Assembly: GCA_964576265.1 (NCBI GenBank)
Contig: CAZNVB010000270.1
Coordinates: forward strand, 19,856 to 83,855
DNA: 64,000 nucleotides
Direction: 5' to 3'
Origin: CAZNVB01 sp964576265
GTDB lineage: Bacteria > Acidobacteriota > Aminicenantia > Aminicenantales > UBA8522
A program made the position numbers and the translations under genes. Shown here piece by piece: positions 43,823-53,777 of the stretch; position 1 is the first letter of the stretch; the number at the start of each line of letters is the position of its first letter. The notes beneath the pieces are model-generated. The model made no database searches and had not been told where the DNA came from. It saw only the letters and a program-made list of their open reading frames with translations.

Positions 43823-43840
43823 CTGTTTGAGGAGGAGGAG

Positions 43841-45964
43841 ATGAAAAGCGGCCGATTTTTAATCCTCTTTCTGTTCCTTGTGGGAATGAGCGTTTTGACT
43901 TTGGTCGGCGCTCCGTCTATGACCGCGGAAGGGAAATTTACGCTCGAGCAGGTCCTGAGCGCCCCCTATCCGATGGAGCTTGTCTCGGCGAAAAACGCCG
44001 ACCGCATCGCCTGGGTTTTTCATATCGAAGGGGCGAAGAACATCTGGACCGCCGCCGGCCCGGACTTCGAGTCCGTCAACCTGACCGGCTATGTCCGGGA
44101 CGAAGTCTTCGAGATCCCGGATGTGGCCATCACCGACGACGGCGCGATCGTCGTCTATGTCCGCGGCGGAAATCCAAACAGCCAGGGATGGGTAACGAAC
44201 CCGACGAGCGATCCGGCCGGGGTCGAGCAGGCCATCTGGGCGGTCCGGACCGACGGCGGAAATCCCTGGCGAGTCTGCGCCGGAAACAACCCCGTCCTCT
44301 CCCCTGACGGCCGATCTCTCCTCCTCGTCAAGGACAATCTGATTTATCGCGTCGCCCTCCGCGACCCCAGCCCCTCGGGCGACACGCCGTCACCCGAGCT
44401 CCTGTTCAAGGCCCAAGGGAGAAACGGCAGCCCCCGCTGGTCGCCCGACGGAACCAAGGTCGCCTTCGTCTCAAATCGGGATGACCACAGCTTTGTCGGC
44501 GTCTATGATCTTGCCAAAAACAAAATCACCTGGCTGGCTCCAAGCGTCGATCGCGACAGCGAGCCGGTGTGGTCGCCGGACGGAAAGCAGATCGCCTTCT
44601 TTCGTCGGCCGGGCGCGCAATACAACGAGACGATCGACTTCTGGAACCCTCCCAACCCGGCGATCTGGATCTCCGACGCGGTGACGGGCAACGGGCAAGA
44701 GCTGTGGAATCCGTCGAAATCTGAACCGAAGTTCTATACCATCCGCAACCTTATGTGGACCGCCAGCAACCGGATTCTCTTCACCGCCGAGCACGACAAC
44801 TGGAATCATGTTTTTGCCCTTGCCCCGTCGGGCGGAGAGCCGATCGACCTCACGCCCGGAGACGGAGAGGTGGAGCATTTCCATCTCTCACCTGACGGCC
44901 GGACTCTCTTTTTCAGCAGCAATCAGGCCGATCTCCATGGCCGGCACATCTATAAGGTGCCGACCGCGGGCGGTGCCAAGCCAATCCAGCTGACCACGGG
45001 CGCCACGATCGGCTGCTATCCGGTCGCCATTTCTTCCGGCAAGGATGTTGTCTTCATGTATGCGACGGCCAAGCATCCGATGTCCATCGCCCACGTGCCC
45101 GCCGCGGGGGGAAAAATCGAGGTCATCGCTCCGCGCCGGCTCCCGGAAAAATTCCCCCTCCACGACCTCGTCGTCCCCGAGCTTGTGATCGTCAAAGCCC
45201 CGGACGGCCTCGAGATCCCCTGTCAGCTCTTCCTTCCGAAAAGCGCAAAACCAGGCGACCGTCGTCCCGGAGTCGTCTACACCCACGGCGGTCCCATCCG
45301 GCAGATGCTTCTGGGATGGCATTACATGGAGTTCTACTCCGAAGCCTACGGCATCAACCAGTACTTTGCCAACCGCGGCTTCGTCGTGATTTCCATCAAT
45401 TACCGGAGCGGCATCGGCTACGGCCGCCGCTTCCGCATGCCTCCGGACGCCGGCCGCAGGGGAGCTTCCGAATACCAGGATGTGGTCGCCGGAGCGAAAT
45501 ACCTCCGGAGCCGCCCGGAAGTCGACCCGGAGAGAATCGGCCTCTGGGGCCTGTCCTACGGCGGGCTGCTGACCGCCATGGGCCTGGCCCGCAACTCCGA
45601 CATCTTCAAAGCGGGCGTGGATCTGGCCGGCGTGCATGACTGGTCGGCGCGAGGCCGCGACACGCGGGCCGGAGCTTTCCCCAGCGTCTCGCCGGAGGCG
45701 CGCAAGCTGGCCTACGATTCCTCTCCCGTCGCCAGCGTTAAGACCTGGACCTCGCCCGTTCTATTCATCCACGGAGACGACGACAGAAACGTCGATTTTT
45801 CCCAGACGGTCGACCTGGTCCAGAAGCTCCGGGCCAAAGGGGACGTCCACATCGAGCTCTTGGTCCGGCCCGACGAGCCCCACGAATTCAAGCTTTACCG
45901 GAACCGGATGGACGCCTACAACGCGACCTTCGAGTTCCTGAACCGCTTCCTCGGGAAGAAATAG
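43841..45964 (+). CDS. Exported S9-family prolyl oligopeptidase
   Basis: A 707-residue serine peptidase of the S9 type (dipeptidyl peptidase IV/acylaminoacyl peptidase). A signal peptide opens it (FLILFLFLVGMSVLTLVG). The N-terminal propeller shows repeated TolB-like SPDG motifs (RWSPDGTKVAFVSN, VWSPDGKQIAFF, HLSPDGRTLFFS). The catalytic domain has GLSYGGLL with the Ser near residue 572, HGDDDRNVDF with the Asp near 645, and PDEPHEF with the His near 680. It would cut peptides in the periplasm. The ATG at 43841 has a GAGGAGGAG site; the upstream in-frame ATG at 43805 is inside a repeat. Its stop lies 1 bp from the convergent M28 gene. Confidence 0.9.
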   Translation: MKSGRFLILFLFLVGMSVLTLVGAPSMTAEGKFTLEQVLSAPYPMELVSAKNADRIAWVFHIEGAKNIWTAAGPDFESVNLTGYVRDEVFEIPDVAITDDGAIVVYVRGGNPNSQGWVTNPTSDPAGVEQAIWAVRTDGGNPWRVCAGNNPVLSPDGRSLLLVKDNLIYRVALRDPSPSGDTPSPELLFKAQGRNGSPRWSPDGTKVAFVSNRDDHSFVGVYDLAKNKITWLAPSVDRDSEPVWSPDGKQIAFFRRPGAQYNETIDFWNPPNPAIWISDAVTGNGQELWNPSKSEPKFYTIRNLMWTASNRILFTAEHDNWNHVFALAPSGGEPIDLTPGDGEVEHFHLSPDGRTLFFSSNQADLHGRHIYKVPTAGGAKPIQLTTGATIGCYPVAISSGKDVVFMYATAKHPMSIAHVPAAGGKIEVIAPRRLPEKFPLHDLVVPELVIVKAPDGLEIPCQLFLPKSAKPGDRRPGVVYTHGGPIRQMLLGWHYMEFYSEAYGINQYFANRGFVVISINYRSGIGYGRRFRMPPDAGRRGASEYQDVVAGAKYLRSRPEVDPERIGLWGLSYGGLLTAMGLARNSDIFKAGVDLAGVHDWSARGRDTRAGAFPSVSPEARKLAYDSSPVASVKTWTSPVLFIHGDDDRNVDFSQTVDLVQKLRAKGDVHIELLVRPDEPHEFKLYRNRMDAYNATFEFLNRFLGKK

Positions 45965-45965
45965 G

Positions 45966-47543
45966 CTATTCGAAGCGGCGGGCGGGCTGAGCCTCTTCCG
46001 GATTGAAATATTTGCGGGGCATCATCTCATCGCGCATGGCGGCGTTATAAACGAACCAGGCCATGACCGTCGCGGCCTGCATCAGGTCGGCCCGCGAGCA
46101 ATGATCGACGACATCCATATTGGAGTGGTGGGTGACCGTGTCGTAGTCGAGCGGATCATGGACGAACTGGAAACCCGGCAGCCCGACGGCGTCGAACGAA
46201 AGATGATCGGTGCCGCCCGTGTTCCGCGTCACAACCGCCGTCGCCCCAAGATCGTGGAAGGGCTTCAGCCACTCCTCGAAGATCGGAATGGCCGCAATAT
46301 TTCCCTGGGCATGGATGCCGCGGATCTTGCCGCTTCCGTTGTCGAAGTTAAAATAGACGGACAGCCGGTCATACTCGGGCTTCTTCTCCTTCTTCGCCCG
46401 GTCGAAGAAATGGGCGGTCACATAGCCACGTGATCCCATAAATCCCTGTTCCTCGGCGTCCCAGAGGGCGAGGCGGATCGTGCGGCGCGGCCGGACGCCG
46501 ATGGCCTTGAGGATGCGGACCGCCTCCATGGCCACGACGCAGCCGGCCCCGTTGTCGGTCGCTCCTGTCCCCGAATGCCAGGTGTCAAAGTGACCGCCCA
46601 GCATGACGACCTGCTCTTTGATTTTTTTGTCCGTCCCTGGAATCTCGGCAATCACGTTGTAGCCCTGGGTATCGTCTTCCGTAAAACGGGCGTCAATTTC
46701 GATCTCGAGTGAAACCGGGATGTTTTTCTGGGCAATCCGGACAAGACGATTATAGTGCTCGGCAGCTACGACGACCGAAGGAAGCGGCGGGGTTGCTCCG
46801 ACCATCTGAGACCCGCCACGGGAAACTAAGACCAGGCCGCCGGTCCACCGGCTCGGTTCAAGGACGACGGCCGCCCCCTCTTCGCGGAGGAACTTAGCTG
46901 TCGCCTCTTCGAGCTGGCGGCGGGACAACATTTCGGCCATCCGGTCAGCAAACTGCGGCCGCCGGCCGGGCTCCGGCGTTAGGCTGAGCGATTTCAAGTC
47001 CTCCTCGGAGAAACGCCGGGCCTGAGGCGCGAAATTCAGGGCCACTTCCTGTTCCCCCTGACTGAGAACAATCGCCCCTTTAAGTTTGCCCTTGTATTTT
47101 TGTAGCTCCTCGGCCTTCTGGACGCTGATCAATACCGCTTCTCCCTTAATCAGGCCGTCTGTGCCGGGGGTCCAGGCTTTGGGATAGGCGATGAGGGGCA
47201 TGTATTGGGGCATGGTCATAGCGGCATAGAATTTTCTCAGCTCCCAGCCGCGGCCGAACGTCCCCCACGGCTCCATCCGGGCGTTGACCAGGCCGATCTC
47301 GGTGAGGGTCTTGACGGCCCACTCTCCCGCCTTGCGGTATTGAGGGGATCCGGAGAGCCTCGGGCCGTAAACATCACTGAGCCAGCTAAGATATTCCATC
47401 ACCTTGGAGCCGGACTCGAGCCCCTCACGACGAATGCGCTCGGCCATGGCCAGGTCGATCATATCCTGGGCGGCTGTCTGGAAGGCGATCATGAAAAGCA
47501 GGCTGACGCCGACAAACCAATATCGGATTCGCTTTTTGTCCAT
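45966..47543 (-). CDS. Exported M28-family zinc aminopeptidase
   Basis: A 525-residue co-catalytic zinc peptidase of the M28 family. The metal residues are in GGHFDTWHSGTGATDNGAGCVV (His, Asp), LWDAEEQGFMGSRGY (Glu-Glu, the first catalytic), FNFDNGSG and HHSNMDVVD (His). A PA-type insert domain precedes it. The N-terminus (YWFVGVSLLFMIAFQTAAQ) is a signal peptide, so it works outside the cytoplasm. The ATG at 47543 has an AGGAGG site; the open frame continues 46 codons upstream without support. With the S9 enzyme next door it suggests a peptide-degrading module. Confidence 0.85.
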   Translation of the reverse strand: MDKKRIRYWFVGVSLLFMIAFQTAAQDMIDLAMAERIRREGLESGSKVMEYLSWLSDVYGPRLSGSPQYRKAGEWAVKTLTEIGLVNARMEPWGTFGRGWELRKFYAAMTMPQYMPLIAYPKAWTPGTDGLIKGEAVLISVQKAEELQKYKGKLKGAIVLSQGEQEVALNFAPQARRFSEEDLKSLSLTPEPGRRPQFADRMAEMLSRRQLEEATAKFLREEGAAVVLEPSRWTGGLVLVSRGGSQMVGATPPLPSVVVAAEHYNRLVRIAQKNIPVSLEIEIDARFTEDDTQGYNVIAEIPGTDKKIKEQVVMLGGHFDTWHSGTGATDNGAGCVVAMEAVRILKAIGVRPRRTIRLALWDAEEQGFMGSRGYVTAHFFDRAKKEKKPEYDRLSVYFNFDNGSGKIRGIHAQGNIAAIPIFEEWLKPFHDLGATAVVTRNTGGTDHLSFDAVGLPGFQFVHDPLDYDTVTHHSNMDVVDHCSRADLMQAATVMAWFVYNAAMRDEMMPRKYFNPEEAQPARRFE

Positions 47544-47683
47544 GGCGGCCTCCTGTCTCAGGTCGATGTCACCAAAAGAAGAGACAAATCTAGTCCAATA
47601 ACCTTCAATCGTCAAGAAAAAAGCCTGATTTTCTTCAGACGGCGCACGGAAATCTCTCCCGATATTGCCTGGCGCAACCATTT

Positions 47684-47706
47684 CGGCTAAGCTATTGTTT
47701 TAGCCG
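47684..47706 (+). promoter_or_regulatory. Palindrome between divergent genes
   Basis: CGGCTAA (47684-47690) and TTAGCCG (47700-47706) form a perfect 7-bp stem around 9 nt, right before the TAAGGAG site of the SBBP gene. It could be an operator between the M28 and SBBP genes, or a leader hairpin that limits translation of the latter. Confidence 0.35.
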
Positions 47707-47720
47707 TAAGGAGCACCTTT

Positions 47721-50687
47721 ATGGAAAATCTTGGCCTCAGACGCGCGCCTCTTGCCTTCACGATCTTCGGCTTCCTTATGACCGTTGCCTGGACAGGGAG
47801 TCCGTCCTTTCCAGATCAAAGGACGATTTCCCCGGCCGCCTTTCCTCCGGCTGCAAGAGCGCTCCATTCCAGGCACGACCTCGGCCGCTTGGCGGTAAAT
47901 TTCTTTCCCAACTACGGCCAGCTCGACGAGCGAGTCGAATTCTATATCGAAGGGAAAAACCAGGCGATCTACTTCAGCAAAAATGGAGTAACATTCGCCC
48001 TGCAGTCGTTCCGCCCGGATCGCCGGAACGATCGAAAAAATGAAATTTTGAACGCGCCGGCATGGCCGGAATCAAGCTCAAGTCACCGACTCGTGGAAGG
48101 AGCGCGCTGGATCGTCAAAGTGGATTTTCTGGACGCCAACCCCGGCGTTGAGCCGCGGGGAGAAGGCGAGACGGGGATGAGGCTTTCTTATTTCCGCGGG
48201 GGTCCAGAAAGCTGGAAAACGGATCTGCCCGCTTATGCCAGGATCGTCTATCCCGATCTCTGGCCCGGAATCGACCTGGTCTACTCCGGAGCGACAGGCG
48301 AGCTGAAGTCCGAGTTCATCGTTCATCCGGGATCAGACCCCTCCCGGATTCGGCTGGCTTACCGCGGCGCAGATTCGGTCGTCGTCGATGAAGCGGGACG
48401 TCTCATTGCCTCTACGCCCGAGGGGACGTTGGTCGAAGCTCCTCCCGTCGCCTATCAGGAGATTTCGGGCAAACGTCTGGCGATTCCATCGGCTCACCGA
48501 ATTGTCGGCCGGAGCGAAGCCAGCTCGGCTCAGGAAAATATCCAAGAAGGAACAGGCGGAAGCACGATCTGCGGGTTCCGCGTCGCCGAATACAACCGAA
48601 ACGAACCTCTCATCCTGGATCCCGTGATCCTGACCTCCTGCGGCTACATCGGAGGACCCGATCTCGATTACAGCTACGGAATCGCCGTCGACCCTGCCGG
48701 CCATATCTTTATCACTGGCTACACCTATTCCGTCTCGTCCTTTCCGGTTTCGGCCGGACCGGACCTGAGCTTTAACGGGGGAGACGCGGATGCCTTCGTA
48801 GCCAAAGTGAACGCCTCCGGAACAGCGATCGAATATTGCGGCTATATCGGCGGGTCCGGCAACGACTATGGATACGGCATCGCCATCGACCGCGCCGGCA
48901 ATGCTTACGTCACGGGATACACCTCCTCCAATGAGTTGAGCTTTCCGGTCCGAAAGGGTCCTGACCTTTCCCACAACGGACGTCTTGATGTTTTTGTCGC
49001 CAAAGTCAAAGCCGACGGCTCGGCGCTCGAATATTGCGGCTATATCGGCGGTTCGGACGACGATTTCGGTCGAGGAATCGCCGTCGACGCCGCGGGCAAC
49101 GCATATCTTGCCGGGTCGACATATTCGTCCCAATCATCATTTCCTGTCGCCGTCGGCCCGCAGCTGATCTACGGCGGCAATCGCGACGCCTTCGTGGCCG
49201 CGGTTGCGGCGAGCGGCAACGACCTCCTCTATTGCGGCTACGTCGGCGGCTCGGGCGAAGACATCGCTTCCGGAGTTGCTCTCGACGGAGAAGGCAACGC
49301 CTATATTGTCGGCTCAACGAACTCGCCCACCAATGCCCTCCCGGCTTTTCCGGCGACGATCGGCCCGGACCTCGAACCCGGCGGACTCTTCGATGCGTTC
49401 GCGGCCAAAATCGCCGCCGGCGGAACGGCTCTCGTCTATTGCGGCTATATCGGCGGCTCAGGCGATGATTTCGGCTCCGGGATCGCAGTCGATACAGAAG
49501 GGAATGCTTACATTACCGGCACGACTTCATCAACGGAAGATTCCTTTCCCGTGCTGCTGGGTCCGGACCTCAATTATAACGGCGGCCCCTCGGACGCGTT
49601 CACCGCCCGAATCTGGAAAGACGGAAGTTTTTTGGTCCATTGCGGCTATATCGGCGGCTCCGAATACGATTCCGGCACGGGAATCGCCGTGGACGGTTAC
49701 GGCTTCGTCTATGTGACGGGCTATACGTCCTCGGCCGAAGACAGTTTTCCAGTCAAAGAGGGTCCGGCTCTTGCTCTGAGCGGCAGCTTCGATGTATTTG
49801 TGGCCAAAGTCCGACGAATCGCCAATAACCTCGATTTTTGCGGTTATCTCGGCGGGGCCGACGCCGATCTGGGGACGGGGATTGCCCTCGATCAGACAGG
49901 CTCGGGAAAAATCTATCTCACCGGCCATACCTACTCGACCGAACTCAGCTTCCCCGTCGCCATCGGCCCGGACTTGACCCACAACGGCCGCCGAGACGGA
50001 TTCGTCGCAAAAATCCAGGAGCAGGCGATTACCCTCGTCTCACCGAACGGATTCGAGACGTGGTATGCGGGACTCGAAGAGGACATCCGCTGGCTGACTT
50101 GGGGCGAAGTCGGAGAGGTGACGATCGAATATTCGACCGACAAAGGGGAGAATTGGGTCGTCATTGCCGAGGCCACGGAGAACGACGGCCGTTTCACCTG
50201 GCTGATTCCGGAAACTGCCTCGACAGAATGTCTGGTCCGGATTTCCGGTGCCGAGGAGGGGATCCCATCCGACACGAGCGACGCCGTTTTTGCCATCTCG
50301 GACGCACCCGTGATCTTTATTCTCTCGCCGAACGGCGGAGAAGCCTGGGCGGTCGGTTCGGAGCAGGACATCGTCTGGAGGTCGGCGCGGGTGGCGAATG
50401 TGAAAATCGACTACACCTATGATGGCGGAACAACCTGGGAAGGAATTTCCGATGTAACCGAAAATAACGGAGTCTTTCGCTGGGTCATCCCCGACACGGT
50501 TTCAGACCAGTGCCGCGTCCGGGTCAGTGATTTGGACAGCGTGGCTTCCGATGTAAGCGACAGCTTCTTCTCCATCATCGAAGCCGCTTCCTCAACCGAG
50601 AACAAACAGGAGATCCGCCGCACGATCAAGCAAAAAGCGATCAAGAAGAATTCACCGACTCCGCCCGGCGATGGAGGGCTCCGTTGA
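47721..50687 (+). CDS. Secreted SBBP-repeat propeller protein with two C-terminal beta domains
   Basis: A 988-residue protein. After a hydrophobic N-terminus (LAFTIFGFLMTVAW) comes a DUF7948-like domain (NFFPNYGQLDERVEFYIEGK). Seven SBBP repeats follow, each containing CGYIGG(S/P)xxDxGxGIAVD...GNAYVTG; seven repeats fit a closed propeller. Two copies of a beta domain finish the protein (SPNGFETWYAGLEEDIRW and SPNGGEAWAVGSEQDIVW), like Ig-type modules of exported proteins. No catalytic motif is seen, so binding or adhesion is likely. It has a TAAGGAG site and overlaps the TonB receptor's TTG, so they are co-translated. Confidence 0.85.
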   Translation: MENLGLRRAPLAFTIFGFLMTVAWTGSPSFPDQRTISPAAFPPAARALHSRHDLGRLAVNFFPNYGQLDERVEFYIEGKNQAIYFSKNGVTFALQSFRPDRRNDRKNEILNAPAWPESSSSHRLVEGARWIVKVDFLDANPGVEPRGEGETGMRLSYFRGGPESWKTDLPAYARIVYPDLWPGIDLVYSGATGELKSEFIVHPGSDPSRIRLAYRGADSVVVDEAGRLIASTPEGTLVEAPPVAYQEISGKRLAIPSAHRIVGRSEASSAQENIQEGTGGSTICGFRVAEYNRNEPLILDPVILTSCGYIGGPDLDYSYGIAVDPAGHIFITGYTYSVSSFPVSAGPDLSFNGGDADAFVAKVNASGTAIEYCGYIGGSGNDYGYGIAIDRAGNAYVTGYTSSNELSFPVRKGPDLSHNGRLDVFVAKVKADGSALEYCGYIGGSDDDFGRGIAVDAAGNAYLAGSTYSSQSSFPVAVGPQLIYGGNRDAFVAAVAASGNDLLYCGYVGGSGEDIASGVALDGEGNAYIVGSTNSPTNALPAFPATIGPDLEPGGLFDAFAAKIAAGGTALVYCGYIGGSGDDFGSGIAVDTEGNAYITGTTSSTEDSFPVLLGPDLNYNGGPSDAFTARIWKDGSFLVHCGYIGGSEYDSGTGIAVDGYGFVYVTGYTSSAEDSFPVKEGPALALSGSFDVFVAKVRRIANNLDFCGYLGGADADLGTGIALDQTGSGKIYLTGHTYSTELSFPVAIGPDLTHNGRRDGFVAKIQEQAITLVSPNGFETWYAGLEEDIRWLTWGEVGEVTIEYSTDKGENWVVIAEATENDGRFTWLIPETASTECLVRISGAEEGIPSDTSDAVFAISDAPVIFILSPNGGEAWAVGSEQDIVWRSARVANVKIDYTYDGGTTWEGISDVTENNGVFRWVIPDTVSDQCRVRVSDLDSVASDVSDSFFSIIEAASSTENKQEIRRTIKQKAIKKNSPTPPGDGGLR
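48640..50025 (+). repeat. Seven SBBP coding repeats
   Basis: Seven tandem units of about 190-200 bp (roughly 64-66 residues) encoding CGY(I/V/L)GG repeats. DNA similarity is high at tgcggctatatcggcgg. It is part of the SBBP gene. Confidence 0.75.
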
Positions 50688-53600
50688 GAAAAAAGCCTTC
50701 CTTCGCCGTCTTCGGTCTCGCTGTTCTCGCCCTATTTGCCGCCCCAAACATTGGAGCTCAGGACTATGCCGGAACCATTCAGGGAACGGTTGTCGACGGC
50801 TCAGGCCTTTGCCTCGAGGGGGCCATGATCTATCTCTCCTCCCCTTCCATGCCCGGAATGCAGATCATCGCCGCGGGAAAGAATGGTCATTTTATCTTCC
50901 CCGGTCTGGTTCCCGGAATTTACACCCTCACCGCCGAAAAGCCGGAATTTCAGACCCTGATCTTAGAAGGGATCGAACTTCGAGCCGGCATGTCGTTGAC
51001 CCTCCGAATCGAGCTCAAGCCTTCTGAAAAAGAAGGAGAAATCATTTCCCGGAAGACCGACCTCCTCCTGAACCGCCGCTCTTCAAAAATCGCTTTCTCG
51101 ACCGACCGCTCGCTTGTCTCAAGAATTCCCCTGGCCAGGGAATTCGGGGCTGTAATGAATCTTGTCCCGGGCGCTCTCTCGAATGATTTCGTCTTTTCTG
51201 AGGAAGTCTCCATCCTCGGAGGAACGGTCCGCGACAACTTTTTTGTTCTTGACGGAGGATCTCTCGGCGACATTTCCGGCCGAACCCCGCTGGCCGACAT
51301 CGGCCTCGACCTGATCGAGGAGATCGAGGTCGTCACTGCCGGCCGGCCGGCTTCTCTAATTCTCCCCGGAAGTTATGTGAGCGTGATCAGCCGGTCCGGA
51401 GGCAACTCCCTCTCGGGAGAGCTCGGCCTATTTTTCGGCTTTGACGGCTTAAACAAAGATCTCTGGACGCTCTCCGAGGCCAAAGAGAAGGGGCCGACTT
51501 CACCGGCGGGAGACAGGAATCTTGTCGAGCCCTCGCTCCATCTCGGTGGGGCCTTCTGGCCGGACCGCGCCTGGTTTTTCCTCACCAGCCGATACCGGGC
51601 CCAATCCCGGGAAGGAATCTTCATCGGTCCGTTCGAGGATATTCAAAATCGGGTTCACGATCATTACGATTGGTCCCGTCGCGCCTGGTCAGGGTTCTTC
51701 AAACTGACGCTCAACCCGATCTCCCATTTAAGGTTCTTCGCCTGGATCAACGTGGCAGACACCTATCAAAAAGTTCAGGAGGACCCAGAGGCGCGACTGC
51801 CTTTTCTCTCCACGCATGTCCTCGACCACGAGAAGGCGATCGTCGCCCATGGCGCGGCAAACTACGACCTTGACCGGGACACCCAGGTTTACGCCGGGGC
51901 AACCGTCTGCGAAAGAAAAATCCCCTCTCTTCTTCAAGAGCAGGCCCTTTCTCTTCCCTGGGTCGATGACGCCGCCGATTCCTACGGCCCGCTCTCCGGC
52001 GCCGCTTATAACTCCGAGGCCAAACGGACGCGAATTCAGGCCGATGCTTCTATCCGCAGGTTCGTTCCGAACGCGCTGGGAACGACTCACGAACTCGCGG
52101 CCGGTGTGGATTTTCACATGTCCACCTCGAAGCTCGATTGGTGGCGGAAAAACAACCTCCTCTGGTACATGGACAGCCGAAATCCGGGAAACTTCTTCTA
52201 TCCGGACCGGGGGCTCCTGGGATTTTGGTTTTGCGGCTCGGCCCAGGGTTCGACCATGCTTTCCGGTCGAACCCAGCGCTTGGGAATTTTCGTCAAAGAC
52301 GCTCTTGTCGCAGCCGAACGGTTGACGATCGACCTCGGACTGAGGTTCGACGTCGCCTGGGCCGGATTCGAGGCCGGGTCAAAAGCGGCTTCGGGGAATG
52401 CTCTTTCCTTCTTCATCGGTGATGCTGTCCTCCGGCCTTATCTCAAAGCGACCTATCCGAACGAATTCCCCTCCGGGGTCAACCCTTGGGACCAGATCGC
52501 CATCGGAGGGCAAAAGAACATCATCTCCTGGCTTTCCCTGTCGCCGCGCCTCGGAGCCGCCTATGACCTCTGGGGCAACGGGAAAACGATCCTCAGAGGG
52601 TCCTTCGCTCGCTATACGGACGACCTTTCTCACCGCGAATTCATGCCCTTGAACCCCCTCTACCCGCGCCACTTCGATTTCTACTGGAAGGACGCGAACG
52701 GAGACGGCCGCCCGGATGTCGAGGACGAGTTCAGCCCGTCCAGCCTGGATTTCCGCTTTTTATCCGCCTCTTTTAATAAGAAGCGGGTGGCGGAAGAGAT
52801 CAAGCCTCCGGCAACGACGGAAGTCTCGCTCGGAGTCGAGCACGTCCTTTTGGGGAACCTGACCGTCGGACTCCATTTCCTTTCCAAAAATCAAAAGAAC
52901 ATTCTCGAAGACGTCCTCTATAACCCGGACACGGGAGAACCCTGGTACACGGCAGCTCAGGCCGCCGGACAAAACTACTGGATTCCGTTCACCACGACGG
53001 TCCCGGGAAACGGTTTCTTCCCCGATCAGACCATCCAGCTCTACGCGAGATCGAAGAGCGCTCCGCCTCTCTTCTTTCAACTTCGAAACGTGCCGGAACT
53101 CGAACGCAAATTCCGGTCCCTGACATTCCATTTCCAGAAACGAATGTCCGCCGGCTGGCAGCTCCAGGGCTCACTTGTCCTGAGCAAGGCGGAGGGAAAT
53201 ATCGGCGGTCTGGCCGAAGAGACAGCCGGATTGACGGCGGCGGCCGACACGCCCAACGATTTCATCAACCGCTACGGGCGGCTGGACATGGACCGACCGG
53301 TCCAGCTCAAGCTCATGGGAACGTTCGAACTCCCCTTTGAAGCCGCCCTGAGCTTCCTTTTCCATTATCAGAGCGGCCGTCCCTGGCAAAGATGGGCGCA
53401 GATTCTTCCGCCGGCCGATTGGTGCGCGGCCAGCAACGCGGAGCGAATTTATTATGCCGTCAACCTCGAGCAGGCCGGAAGCCGGAGGGAAAAGGCCTGG
53501 TCGTCACTCGATTTGCGGCTCGAGAAAACCTGGACGCTCGGCGCTTCGGGCCGCGCGGCCGTTTACGCCGACATCGTGAACCTCCTCGGCTTCAAGACCT

Positions 53601-53752
53601 CATTGACCGGCCTGAATGACATCGACATCTGGAAGCCGGCAGCAGAGGGAGCAGGGAAGCCCGGCGAAACGTTCCTTTTGTCCGATTTCCAGCAGACCAA
53701 CGTTCTGATCGGCAAACGAATTCTTCGGTTCGGGCTGCGGCTGGGCTTTTAA
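50684..53752 (+). CDS. TonB-dependent receptor-like outer-membrane protein
   Basis: A 1022-residue protein with a signal peptide (SFAVFGLAVLALFAAPNIGAQ), a carboxypeptidase-regulatory-like domain at residues about 28-110 (GTIQGTVVDGSGLCLEGAMIYL), a plug region (REFGAVMNLVPGALSNDFVF) and a large beta-barrel that ends RFGLRLGF with a terminal aromatic residue. It is of the Oar-like type, which moves large substrates across the outer membrane. The start is TTG, with GGAGGG nearby, overlapping the SBBP stop (TTGA). I did not find a clear TonB box. The coupling with the SBBP protein suggests that one binds and the other transports the same ligand. Confidence 0.85.
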   Translation: MRKKPSFAVFGLAVLALFAAPNIGAQDYAGTIQGTVVDGSGLCLEGAMIYLSSPSMPGMQIIAAGKNGHFIFPGLVPGIYTLTAEKPEFQTLILEGIELRAGMSLTLRIELKPSEKEGEIISRKTDLLLNRRSSKIAFSTDRSLVSRIPLAREFGAVMNLVPGALSNDFVFSEEVSILGGTVRDNFFVLDGGSLGDISGRTPLADIGLDLIEEIEVVTAGRPASLILPGSYVSVISRSGGNSLSGELGLFFGFDGLNKDLWTLSEAKEKGPTSPAGDRNLVEPSLHLGGAFWPDRAWFFLTSRYRAQSREGIFIGPFEDIQNRVHDHYDWSRRAWSGFFKLTLNPISHLRFFAWINVADTYQKVQEDPEARLPFLSTHVLDHEKAIVAHGAANYDLDRDTQVYAGATVCERKIPSLLQEQALSLPWVDDAADSYGPLSGAAYNSEAKRTRIQADASIRRFVPNALGTTHELAAGVDFHMSTSKLDWWRKNNLLWYMDSRNPGNFFYPDRGLLGFWFCGSAQGSTMLSGRTQRLGIFVKDALVAAERLTIDLGLRFDVAWAGFEAGSKAASGNALSFFIGDAVLRPYLKATYPNEFPSGVNPWDQIAIGGQKNIISWLSLSPRLGAAYDLWGNGKTILRGSFARYTDDLSHREFMPLNPLYPRHFDFYWKDANGDGRPDVEDEFSPSSLDFRFLSASFNKKRVAEEIKPPATTEVSLGVEHVLLGNLTVGLHFLSKNQKNILEDVLYNPDTGEPWYTAAQAAGQNYWIPFTTTVPGNGFFPDQTIQLYARSKSAPPLFFQLRNVPELERKFRSLTFHFQKRMSAGWQLQGSLVLSKAEGNIGGLAEETAGLTAAADTPNDFINRYGRLDMDRPVQLKLMGTFELPFEAALSFLFHYQSGRPWQRWAQILPPADWCAASNAERIYYAVNLEQAGSRREKAWSSLDLRLEKTWTLGASGRAAVYADIVNLLGFKTSLTGLNDIDIWKPAAEGAGKPGETFLLSDFQQTNVLIGKRILRFGLRLGF

Positions 53753-53777
53753 CCGTCGTCTGCCGCGAAGGGAAGAT

